This document shows positions 1 through 6,287 of a stretch of 9,053 nt of DNA, in pieces (within the stretch, counting starts at the first letter, position 1; the number at the start of each line of letters is the position of its first letter). Both the position numbers and the translations under genes were made by a program. The notes beneath the pieces were generated by a model that did not search any database, was not told the DNA's origin, and saw only the letters and a program-made list of their open reading frames with translations. The stretch lies in contig JALUJC010000232.1 of the NCBI GenBank assembly GCA_027053375.1, positions 1 to 9,053 on the forward strand, read 5' to 3'. Origin of the DNA: Caldifarciminota bacterium. GTDB lineage: Bacteria; Hydrothermota; Hydrothermia; S141-80.

Positions 1-50
1 GTCAGGGGCTTGCCCAGAAAACCTGTGGCTCCGGTGATCAGGATTTTCAA
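1..50 (-). CDS. NAD-dependent epimerase/dehydratase (SDR family), N-terminus only
   Basis: Only the first 16 codons are inside the window; the gene continues past position 1. Read on the minus strand from a TTG at 50-48, it gives MKILITGATGFLGKPL. This is the first beta strand and the glycine-rich GxxGxxG turn (GATGFLG) of an extended short-chain dehydrogenase, the NAD(P)-binding Rossmann start seen in nucleotide-sugar epimerases and related reductases. The TTG start is supported by a GGGAGGA ribosome binding site five bases upstream (56-62). The substrate cannot be told from this fragment. It lies 100 bp downstream of the propeller gene on the same strand, with its own possible promoter in the gap. 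Confidence 0.8.
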   Translation of the reverse strand, partial: MKILITGATGFLGKPL

Positions 51-55
51 AGATT

Positions 56-62
56 TCCTCCC
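56..62 (-). promoter_or_regulatory. Ribosome binding site fixing the TTG start of the epimerase gene
   Basis: The minus strand reads GGGAGGA, then five bases, then TTG. The near-perfect Shine-Dalgarno match and spacing are the reason for choosing the TTG as start. Confidence 0.75.
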
Positions 63-70
63 TTGCTCAC

Positions 71-100
71 CCGGTTCCCCGGTTCTCGCCGGGGAACCGG
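71..100 (-). repeat. Perfect 12-bp inverted repeat (hairpin) in the gap before the epimerase gene
   Basis: CCGGTTCCCCGG (71-82) and CCGGGGAACCGG (89-100) are exact reverse complements with a 6-nt loop. The stem is very stable. No run of T follows on either strand, so it is not a classical intrinsic terminator. It could end transcription from the propeller genes in a factor-dependent way. If the promoter at 111-137 is real, it would instead form a hairpin close to the 5' end of the epimerase mRNA, just ahead of its ribosome binding site. Confidence 0.7.
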
Positions 101-110
101 AGATTCAGAG

Positions 111-137
111 GGTATACGGGGGACCGCAATCGGTCAA
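111..137 (-). promoter_or_regulatory. Possible sigma70-type promoter for the epimerase gene
   Basis: On the minus strand TTGACC (137-132) is followed after 15 bp by TATACC (116-111). Each box resembles the consensus, but the spacer is shorter than the usual 17 bp. Transcription would start near 104, at the edge of the hairpin at 71-100. The stretch 101-150 holds nothing else recognisable. Confidence 0.35.
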
Positions 138-150
138 GCCCGAACCCTTT

Positions 151-1227
151 TCAGGGGAGGATCACCCGTGTTCGTGTGTGGTCAACCTCCAGGATGCAAA
201 TGCCCTGACCCGGGAGCGAGACGAAGTGAAGGGATCCCGAGACGGTGCCGGTGCGCAGGCGTCTTCCGGTCACGGACCAGATGCGGAAGGGCGTGCCTGG
301 AGGGAGGCCGATCAGCCACAGGCCGCCCTGAGCGGGGCGAACCGTGAAGGTGGGTGGGGGTGTAGGTCGGGTTTCCCCCTCAAACGTGGCGGGGCCGCCC
401 GTGGCCAGGAGGACCACACCCATCTGAGAAGGTGTGCCGATCCAGGACCAGGAGGAGGTGGAGCGCTGGAACTGTGCGAACTCGCCGGTGAACAGGGCGG
501 CAAAGAGGTTCCCGGCCTCATCGGCGTGGAGGTCAACGGCGCCCAGCTGGGAGAGGGTGGACCACCCCACCCAGGTTTTTCCGGAATCCACAGAGCGGAG
601 AACATCGCCCTGATAGGTGAGGGCGAGGAGTGTGTCCTGGAGCATGGTAAGGGCCTGCATGTCGGAGAAGCCGGTTTGACCGACGAGCTGCCAGGATTTG
701 CCGCTGTCGGAGGAGCGGTAGACATCGCCGGAGGCGGTGAGGGCGTACAGGAGTGGGGAGAGGCCGCTGTGAATGCCCAGATCCACGAGATCGGAGGCGG
801 GAAGGTGGCCGACCGGGAGAAGATGGGAAGGGGAGGTATCGCGGAGGACCATCCCGGAGGCGGTGAGGGCGAAGAAGAGGCCGGAGGATTTATCTTTGCG
901 GAGAGCGACGCCATCGGAGAAGGTGAAGTTTTTTTTTGCCTGCCAGGTGACGCCTTCATCGGAGGAGGACAGGAGGATGCCATCCTGCGTGAGGACATAG
1001 GCCTGTGGACCGGCGAGATACCCCACAGGGTTCGGGAAGTTCAGCCGTGCGAGTTGCTTCCAGGTGGTGCCGTCGTGGGTACGCCAGAGTTCGCCTGCGG
1101 AGGTCAGGAGGTCCAGATACCCCCAGAGGGGGGAGATGAGGACCATGGTGGCAAGCAGGCTGCGGAGGGGAAGGAAACCTCTCCTTCCCCTACGGTGGTT
1201 GTTAGCGTAGCCAGGGGATGCGCACAT
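151..1227 (-). CDS. Secreted Asp-box (BNR) beta-propeller protein with a T9SS-like C-terminal domain
   Basis: A 358-residue protein if read from the ATG at 1227. Four Asp-box motifs (S/T-x-D-x-G-x-x-W) lie near residues 49-56, 88-95, 172-179 and 212-219, the blade-turn signature of sialidase-, YCF48- and photosystem-assembly-type propellers; the enzymatic or binding role is unknown. The last 60 residues (about 297-358) contain a GRR turn and a late ICILEV strand, and end RTRVILP. This matches the pattern of Por_Secre_tail/FlgD-Ig domains that direct type IX secretion. The 1227 start overlaps the upstream gene by 26 nt, has GGAG nine bases upstream (1237-1240), and supplies a signal peptide: an Arg-rich n-region with RRGFL, then a hydrophobic stretch at about 23-41. 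The alternative ATG at 1146 would give 331 residues, has no clear ribosome binding site and loses half the signal peptide. The gene contains a nine-A run at codons 97-100. Confidence 0.75.
   Translation of the reverse strand: MCASPGYANNHRRGRRGFLPLRSLLATMVLISPLWGYLDLLTSAGELWRTHDGTTWKQLARLNFPNPVGYLAGPQAYVLTQDGILLSSSDEGVTWQAKKNFTFSDGVALRKDKSSGLFFALTASGMVLRDTSPSHLLPVGHLPASDLVDLGIHSGLSPLLYALTASGDVYRSSDSGKSWQLVGQTGFSDMQALTMLQDTLLALTYQGDVLRSVDSGKTWVGWSTLSQLGAVDLHADEAGNLFAALFTGEFAQFQRSTSSWSWIGTPSQMGVVLLATGGPATFEGETRPTPPPTFTVRPAQGGLWLIGLPPGTPFRIWSVTGRRLRTGTVSGSLHFVSLPGQGICILEVDHTRTRVILP
929..937 (-). other. Nine-base A homopolymer inside the propeller gene
   Basis: The minus strand reads GCA AAA AAA AAC, nine A in a row within GC-rich coding sequence. 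It includes a classical A-AAA-AAC slippery heptamer in the right phase. Both replication or transcription slippage and ribosomal -1 shifting are possible here. Shifting would lead into an alternative frame. Confidence 0.6.
1166..1191 (-). repeat. Perfect 10-bp inverted repeat at the junction of the two leftward genes
   Basis: AGGGGAAGGA (1166-1175) and TCCTTCCCCT (1182-1191) are exact reverse complements around a 6-nt loop. The hairpin begins 10 bases past the stop codon of the large repeat gene in the minus direction. There is no T run after it. If the next gene starts at 1227, the hairpin is inside the coding sequence of its signal peptide; if that gene starts at 1146, it lies between the genes and could act as an attenuator. 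Confidence 0.6.
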
Positions 1228-4200
1228 GGCGGTGGACTCCGTCGGCATCCATCCAGAGGAAATAGGTACCCCGTGGGAGGTTGGGCAGGGAGAGGTGGGC
1301 GACATGGTAGCCGGGGGTGAAGGAACCCTGGGCGAGGGTACGCACGCTTCTTCCCGCGGCATCCAGGAGGAGGATCCGAACGGGGACTTTTGTACCGGGC
1401 TGGAGGGTGGGGACAAAGAAGTGGAGCACGGCGTGTCCACTGGAGAGGATTTTCATACCGAGGGGTGAGAGGGCCACATCCACCTTCCCGATGCGGAACT
1501 CCTGGCCGAGGCCGTTCACGGCGCCCAGTTCATAGGCGGTGATGTCGGGGGGTGGGGTGTCGTCAAAGGAGGTATCCGAAATGGGTGTGGAGGTAAGGCG
1601 TTCTTCGGAGCCGTCGGTGCGAATCCGGTACAGATGAAAGCCCAGGAGGTCTTCTGGTCCGGGGCGAGTGGACCAGGAGAGGTGGATGCGGTTATTTTCC
1701 AGGTTGGCGTTGAAAGCGAGGAGGACGACGGAGGCTTTGATCTGGAAGAAGGAGTCGGACTGGACGGTGTTGAGAGGGAGGGAGGGGTCAAAGCCGGCAT
1801 AGGCGAGTTTGACTCTGGCGTAGCGGGTGGGAAGGTGAGGGACCCGGAAGGAGAACTGCCAGGTGTCGCCGACGGGGGTGCCGGAGATGCCGGAGAGCAG
1901 GAGTTGCCAGTGGTCGCCGCCCTGGGTGGAGAGATAGACGTCCACGTCCCGGGGCCCGCCCCACTTGAGGGTGGCCTTTGCGCCCACGTTCCAGGTCTCT
2001 CCGCCGCGGGGGGAGAAGAGGGAAAAGGCCTGGGAGGCATATTTCAGATCGCCGTTGGTGAGGTCGTAATAGGCGATGTGGGGATTGCCGTTCGCGTCCA
2101 GGGCCAGCGAGGTATAACGGCCCACGTTGCCGGCTGTGTCCACGGTTTCCACGATCCATGAGTCGCCGACCTTGTGGGCGTATTTCAGATCTCCATCAAT
2201 GATGAGTTCCTTATAGTAGCTGATGTGGGGATTGCCTCCGTTCAGGGCGATGGAGGAATACGATCCCACATCTCCTGTGGCGTCCACGATTTCAATGATC
2301 CAGGATCCCCCGGATTTTCGGGCATATTTCAGACGATAGCTGGAGGCATCGTAATAGCTGATGTGGGGAGTGTTGCTGCCATCCAGCGCGATGGAAGTGT
2401 AAGCACCGACTGATCCCCATGCGTCCACCGTTTCAACGGTCCAGGTTCCACCGGATTTCCGGGCGTATTTCAGATCCCCGTTGGTGGCGTCGTAATAGCT
2501 GATGTGGGGATTACCGTACGCGTCAAGAGCGATGGACGTGTATTGCCCCACACCTCCCGCTGTGTCCACGGTTTCAACGATCCATATTCCTCCAGTTTTC
2601 CGGGCGTATTTCAGATCTCCGTTGGTGGCATCGTAATAGCTGATGTGGGGATTGCCGTTCGCATCCAGCACAAGGGAGGCAAACTCGCCCACGGCGCCCG
2701 GGGTGTCCACGGTTTCCACAATCCAGGTCCCCCCGGAACGGTGTGCGTATTTCAGATCGCCATTGGTGTAGTCCTGATAGGCGATATGGGGAGAGTCCCC
2801 GGCGTCCAGCACAAGCGAGGGATACCAGCCCATGACCCCCGGGGTGTCCACGGTTTCAATGACCCAGGAATCTCCGGAACGGTATGCGTATTTCAGATCG
2901 CCGTTGGTGTAATCGTGATAGGCGATGTGGGGGGTGCCGTCCGAGGCCACATCCAGGGAGGTGTACATGCCCGCATCCCCGGCGGTGTCTACGGCCTCTT
3001 TATGGAATTGCCGGAAGGGCAGGGCCCTCCGGATGCTGAAAGGCCGGTCGCTGAAGTCCACGGACATGGGGAAGCTGTCCCGGACGATTTTGATCACCGC
3101 CCGTTCCGTGAGATCATGGGGCGCCAGGATGGTATAGGCTCCGCTGCTCACGTTGCTGACCAGCAACCGGAAGATGCTTCCGTCCGGGGAGAAAAAGATG
3201 CTGACCGGGCCTGCACCGCTCCAGCGGATGCGCTGCCTTTCCCCGGGATGCCACACTTCCCCGCCGTTGGGATAAAGCAGCCGGATGGCGGTGGTCGCAT
3301 ATGCCAGGTCCCCCGTGGTGGCGTTGTGATAGGCGATGTGGGGATTGCCGTTCGCATCCAGCGCCAGGAAAGCATCCTCCCCCACGTCACCGGTTGCGTC
3401 CACGGTTTCAAGGGTCCAGGAACTTCCGGATTTGTACGCGTATTTCAGGTTTCCGCTTGTGAGGTTGTAATAGGCGATGTGGGGAATGCCGCCTGCGTCC
3501 AGGGCCAGGGAAGAATACATCCCCACATTCTCCGTGGTATCCACGGTCTCGATGGCCCAGGAACTCCCGGATTTGCGGGCGTATTTCAGGTCGTCGTTGA
3601 TCCAGTCGTAATAGCTGATGTGGGGATTTCCGTCCGCGTCCAGCGCCAGCGAGGCGTACTGCCCCACGGTCCCGGCGGTGTCCACGGCTTCAATGGTCCA
3701 GATGCTGCCGGACTTGCGGGCGTATTTCAGGTCTCCGCTGGAGGCGATGTAATAGGCGATATGGGGATTGCCGTTTCGATCTGTTTTCAGAGAGGACACA
3801 TAGCTTGTCAGGAAGTCGGAGGTGTCCACGATTTCAATGATCCAGGTGCCGCCGGATTTGCGGGCATATTTCAGGTCGTCATTGGTCCAGTCCATATAAC
3901 TGATGTGGGGATTGCCAAACACATCCAGGGCGAGGGAGACAGACTGCCCCACATTGCCAGCGGTGTCCACGGTTTCAATGATCCAGGAATCGCCGGATTT
4001 GCGAGCGTATTTCAGATCCCCGCTGGTCGCATCGTAATAGGCGATGTGGGGGTCACCGTTCGCATCCAGGGCGAGGGAGGTATATTGCCCCACATCGCCG
4101 GTGGTGTCCACGGTTTCAATAATCCAGGTACCTCCTGACTGATGGGCGTATTTCAGGTCCTTGCCGGTGCCATCGTAATAGCTGACGTGCGGTCGGTTGT

Positions 4201-4489
4201 CCTGATCCAGCGCCAGAGAAGCGGATTGCCCTGTAATCCCCGCGGTATCCACGGTCTCATAGGTCCAGTAGCCAGCGGAAAGGAGCGTGGGCAGAAGGAG
4301 CAAGAGCGCCCACCCGCTTTTTTGGAGGATTCTGAGCGCTTTTCCCCGGGACGGGTATACGGATATGTCACAAGGAGAAAACATAGCGGTTCGGTACGGG
4401 ATGCGAACGATTCCGGACCATCCCTTCCGCGACCATCCCCGAATAGAGAGAAGCTCGCGGATACCGGATACGACGGATACCTGGAACAT
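1202..4489 (-). CDS. Large secreted protein with two seven-repeat beta-propellers, Ig-like domains and a T9SS-like tail
   Basis: A 1095-residue exported protein of unknown function. Residues 60-73 form a hydrophobic signal core (WALLLLLPTLLSAG). Fourteen repeats of about 47 residues follow, with the pattern ETVDT..-VG.Y.SLALD..-GNPHISYYD-..DLKYARKSG..W. They fall into two blocks of seven (about residues 74-401 and 494-821). Each block is followed by an Ig-like domain opening with GGE.W..G (about 402-492 and 822-918), as in Kre9/Knh1-like modules. Then come an FN3-like domain (about 924-1004) and a C-terminal FlgD-Ig/Por_Secre_tail-like domain with DAAGR and LPRGTY. Each seven-repeat block fits one seven-bladed propeller. 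The ATG at 4489 is chosen because AAGGAGGT ends five bases before it. This leaves an unusually long stretch of 59 residues before the signal core. The ATG at 4384 would give a normal signal peptide but lacks a ribosome binding site. The protein is probably an extracellular adhesion or binding protein. Confidence 0.85.
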   Translation of the reverse strand: MFQVSVVSGIRELLSIRGWSRKGWSGIVRIPYRTAMFSPCDISVYPSRGKALRILQKSGWALLLLLPTLLSAGYWTYETVDTAGITGQSASLALDQDNRPHVSYYDGTGKDLKYAHQSGGTWIIETVDTTGDVGQYTSLALDANGDPHIAYYDATSGDLKYARKSGDSWIIETVDTAGNVGQSVSLALDVFGNPHISYMDWTNDDLKYARKSGGTWIIEIVDTSDFLTSYVSSLKTDRNGNPHIAYYIASSGDLKYARKSGSIWTIEAVDTAGTVGQYASLALDADGNPHISYYDWINDDLKYARKSGSSWAIETVDTTENVGMYSSLALDAGGIPHIAYYNLTSGNLKYAYKSGSSWTLETVDATGDVGEDAFLALDANGNPHIAYHNATTGDLAYATTAIRLLYPNGGEVWHPGERQRIRWSGAGPVSIFFSPDGSIFRLLVSNVSSGAYTILAPHDLTERAVIKIVRDSFPMSVDFSDRPFSIRRALPFRQFHKEAVDTAGDAGMYTSLDVASDGTPHIAYHDYTNGDLKYAYRSGDSWVIETVDTPGVMGWYPSLVLDAGDSPHIAYQDYTNGDLKYAHRSGGTWIVETVDTPGAVGEFASLVLDANGNPHISYYDATNGDLKYARKTGGIWIVETVDTAGGVGQYTSIALDAYGNPHISYYDATNGDLKYARKSGGTWTVETVDAWGSVGAYTSIALDGSNTPHISYYDASSYRLKYARKSGGSWIIEIVDATGDVGSYSSIALNGGNPHISYYKELIIDGDLKYAHKVGDSWIVETVDTAGNVGRYTSLALDANGNPHIAYYDLTNGDLKYASQAFSLFSPRGGETWNVGAKATLKWGGPRDVDVYLSTQGGDHWQLLLSGISGTPVGDTWQFSFRVPHLPTRYARVKLAYAGFDPSLPLNTVQSDSFFQIKASVVLLAFNANLENNRIHLSWSTRPGPEDLLGFHLYRIRTDGSEERLTSTPISDTSFDDTPPPDITAYELGAVNGLGQEFRIGKVDVALSPLGMKILSSGHAVLHFFVPTLQPGTKVPVRILLLDAAGRSVRTLAQGSFTPGYHVAHLSLPNLPRGTYFLWMDADGVHRHVRIPWLR
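2027..3010 (-). repeat. Second block of seven tandem repeats of about 141 bp
   Basis: These are seven coding repeats (residues about 494-821 of the large protein), similar to each other at DNA level; the motif GATGTGGGGATTGCCGTTCG on the plus strand recurs with small changes. One unit carries a short insertion (KELIID). The last unit lacks the final W+xE strand, which the first unit (RQFHKEA) supplies, as expected for velcro closure of a propeller. Confidence 0.85.
3287..4270 (-). repeat. First block of seven tandem repeats of about 141 bp
   Basis: These are seven coding repeats (residues about 74-401) of the same family as those at 2027-3010. The fourth unit is the most diverged, with SDFLTSYVSSLKTD in place of the usual VG.Y.SLALD stretch. 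The block opens with YWTYETVDT right after the predicted signal cleavage site and ends AYATTA, again one strand short, so the ends can close on each other. The two blocks are separated by an Ig-like domain (about 3014-3286). Confidence 0.85.
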
Positions 4490-4611
4490 CACACACCTCC
4501 TTCTCCTGGGGGATGGCGCAAAGGGAGAAAAGTTGCCCGCGGCGAAACCAACCGGAGGGCCCGAAGTGTTGCCATTGATCTATACCCTACCCATCCCCTA
4601 AGGTTATCTTA
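4490..4611 (-). other. 5' leader of the large repeat gene, possibly structured
   Basis: If transcription starts near 4611, the leader is about 122 nt. GGGGATGG near its start (4598-4591) is exactly complementary to CCATCCCC (4516-4509) just ahead of the ribosome binding site, so the two could close a loop of about 75 nt. A smaller GCCC/GGGC pairing (4560-4557 with 4538-4535) lies inside. It matches no riboswitch class that I recognise. An eight-base complement in this span could be chance. Confidence 0.25.
4496..4502 (-). promoter_or_regulatory. Strong ribosome binding site fixing the start of the large repeat gene
   Basis: The minus strand reads AAGGAGG and then TGTGTG before the ATG at 4489. 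No other candidate start in the reading frame has a comparable site. This favours the long N-terminus over the ATG at 4384. Confidence 0.75.
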
Positions 4612-4617
4612 GTGTAT

Positions 4618-4646
4618 AGTATAGAGAGCAAAAGAAAACCGGTCAA
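4618..4646 (-). promoter_or_regulatory. Sigma70-type promoter for the leftward propeller operon
   Basis: On the minus strand TTGACC (4646-4641) and TATACT (4623-4618) each match five of six consensus bases and are separated by 17 bp. The predicted transcription start is about 4611. It is back to back with the rightward promoter at 4672-4700, with 25 bp between the two -35 boxes. Confidence 0.65.
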
Positions 4647-4671
4647 GGTTCTTTGTAGCGTGACTCCTCCC

Positions 4672-4700
4672 TTGATGCTTTCCTTTCCACCCCGTATCTT
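4672..4700 (+). promoter_or_regulatory. Promoter of the methylmalonyl-CoA operon, positioned for a leaderless mRNA
   Basis: TTGATG (4672-4677) and TATCTT (4695-4700) each match four of six consensus bases with a 17-bp spacer. The expected start of transcription, about seven bases after the -10 box, falls on the A of the mutase ATG at 4707. The mutase has no ribosome binding site and no other in-frame start before the stop at 4656-4658, so a leaderless transcript fits all three observations. Confidence 0.5.
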
Positions 4701-4706
4701 TACGGT

Positions 4707-6287
4707 ATGGCCGACGATCGCACGCCCTCCGGCCTGCCCCGCAAGGGGCTCTACCGCCCGGAGGATCTCCAGGACCTGGCGTACGACAGGCATCTCGGGG
4801 ATCCGGGGCAGTATCCCTTTACCCGCGGGGTTTATCCCACCATGTACCGCGGTCGGCTCTGGACCATGCGCCAGTACGCAGGGTTCGGCACCGCAGAAGA
4901 AACCAATACACGTTTCCGCTATCTCCTTTCCCGTGGGCAAACCGGCCTCTCCATCGCCTTTGACCTCCCCACCCAGCTGGGTTATGACCCGGATCATCCC
5001 CTGGCTGAGGGTGAGGTGGGCAAGGTGGGGGTCTCCATCTGGAGCCTGGCCGCCATGGAGCGGGTGATGCGGGATATTCCCCTGGATCAGGTCTCCACCT
5101 CCATGACCATCAACGCCACCGCCCCCATGGTGCTGGCGTTTTATCTGGTGCTGGCGGAACGGCGTGGAACGGAGTGGGCCGCCCTGCGGGGAACGGTACA
5201 GAACGACATCCTGAAAGAATTTGCCGCGCGTGGGAACTACATCTATCCTGTGGAACCCTCCATGCGGCTTGCCGGAGATCTCATTGCCTTCACCACCGCG
5301 CAGGTGCCTCAGTGGTACCCCATTTCCATTTCCGGGTATCACTATCGGGAAGCCGGCGCCACGGCGGTCCAGGAGGTGGCTTTCACGCTGGCCGATGGGG
5401 TGGCGTATGTGGAGGAGGTCCGGCGCCGCGGGCTGGACGTGGACGGATTTGCACGGCGGTTGTCCTTCTTTTTCGCAGCCCACAACGATTTCTTTGAGGA
5501 GATTGCCAAGTTCCGCGCCGCCCGGAAGGTCTGGGCGCGGATCATGAAGGAGCGGTTCGGTGCGCAGGATCCCCGTTCCTGGCGGTTGCGGTTTCATACA
5601 CAGACGGCGGGGTCCACCCTCACCGCCCAGGAACCCCTGAACAACCTGATCCGTGTGGCCTATCAGGCCCTGGCGGCTGTGCTGGGTGGCACCCAGTCCC
5701 TGCACACCAACGGGTATGATGAAGCCCTGGCCCTGCCTTCCACAGAAGCGGCCCGTCTGGCTCTGCGAACCCAGCAGATTCTTGCCTATGAGACCGGCAT
5801 TCCCTCTGTGGCTGATCCCCTCGGAGGGAGCTGGTATGTGGAGCGGCTTACCCGGGAGATGGAAGAGGCGGTGTGGGAGAAACTCCGGGAAATTGATGAA
5901 CTGGGCGGCGCAGTGGCCTGTGTCCGTGCGGGCATCTTTCAGAAGGAGCTGGAAGAGTCCGCCTATCGTGCCCAGCAACGTGTAGACACCGGAGAGACCG
6001 TGGTGGTGGGGGTCAACCGCTTTCAGGATCCGGAGGCCGGGGTCCGCGAAGTGGAACGCCTGGAGATCCCGGATCAGCTTGCAAAGGAAGAACAGGCAAG
6101 GCTGGAGGCTTTTCGTGAACACCGGGATTCCAGCGCCCTGGAACGGGCGCTGGCGCGTCTTCGGGAGGCCGCCCGGGGAACGGACAATCTGATGCCCTTC
6201 ATCCTGGAAGCGGTGCGCCAGAATGCCACACTCGGCGAAATCGCGGGTGCGCTGCGGGATGTGTGGGGGACCTATGATGGGTCCTGA
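4707..6287 (+). CDS. Methylmalonyl-CoA mutase, large (catalytic) subunit
   Basis: This 526-residue protein is the substrate-binding TIM-barrel half of adenosylcobalamin-dependent methylmalonyl-CoA mutase, which interconverts (R)-methylmalonyl-CoA and succinyl-CoA in the cytoplasm. Family motifs seen are [20 protein letters not shown] (36-55), [11 protein letters not shown] (57-67), [11 protein letters not shown] (80-90), QNDILKEF (165-172) and [18 protein letters not shown] (206-223). Compared with the Propionibacterium enzyme, Tyr57, Gln165, Arg175, Tyr211 and His212 correspond to Tyr89, Gln197, Arg207, Tyr243 and His244, all at a constant offset of 32. Tyr and Arg at the first and third of these favour methylmalonyl-CoA over isobutyryl-CoA. 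There is no C-terminal DxHxxG cobalamin domain, so the protein needs a separate B12-binding subunit, absent from the window. The N-terminus is shorter than in most homologues, starting 15 residues before the LYRPED segment. The stop overlaps the thioesterase start. Confidence 0.95.
   Translation: MADDRTPSGLPRKGLYRPEDLQDLAYDRHLGDPGQYPFTRGVYPTMYRGRLWTMRQYAGFGTAEETNTRFRYLLSRGQTGLSIAFDLPTQLGYDPDHPLAEGEVGKVGVSIWSLAAMERVMRDIPLDQVSTSMTINATAPMVLAFYLVLAERRGTEWAALRGTVQNDILKEFAARGNYIYPVEPSMRLAGDLIAFTTAQVPQWYPISISGYHYREAGATAVQEVAFTLADGVAYVEEVRRRGLDVDGFARRLSFFFAAHNDFFEEIAKFRAARKVWARIMKERFGAQDPRSWRLRFHTQTAGSTLTAQEPLNNLIRVAYQALAAVLGGTQSLHTNGYDEALALPSTEAARLALRTQQILAYETGIPSVADPLGGSWYVERLTREMEEAVWEKLREIDELGGAVACVRAGIFQKELEESAYRAQQRVDTGETVVVGVNRFQDPEAGVREVERLEIPDQLAKEEQARLEAFREHRDSSALERALARLREAARGTDNLMPFILEAVRQNATLGEIAGALRDVWGTYDGS

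Noticed and set aside
10..1320. A 436-codon open frame on the plus strand
   Set aside because: It is antisense to the Asp-box propeller gene and the end of the large gene. The Gly/Glu-rich translation reflects base composition, while the minus frame has Asp-boxes and a sorting tail.
2504..4138. A 544-codon open frame on the plus strand
   Set aside because: It is antisense to the repeat blocks of the large secreted protein. Its apparent repeats are the mirror of the coding repeats, and it has neither a ribosome binding site nor a family motif.
2027..4270. CRISPR-like or non-coding tandem repeat array
   Set aside because: The repeats are about 141 bp, keep the reading frame and encode a conserved protein pattern; there are no short identical repeats with unique spacers.
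4587..6122. A 511-codon open frame on the minus strand
   Set aside because: It is antisense to the mutase, whose plus-strand frame has all family motifs. The His/Gly/Pro-rich translation shows no recognisable domain.
4707..6287. Isobutyryl-CoA or other acyl-CoA mutase instead of methylmalonyl-CoA mutase
   Set aside because: Tyr57 and Arg175 match the methylmalonyl-CoA residues (Phe and Gln in isobutyryl-CoA mutase), and the epimerase is in the same operon.
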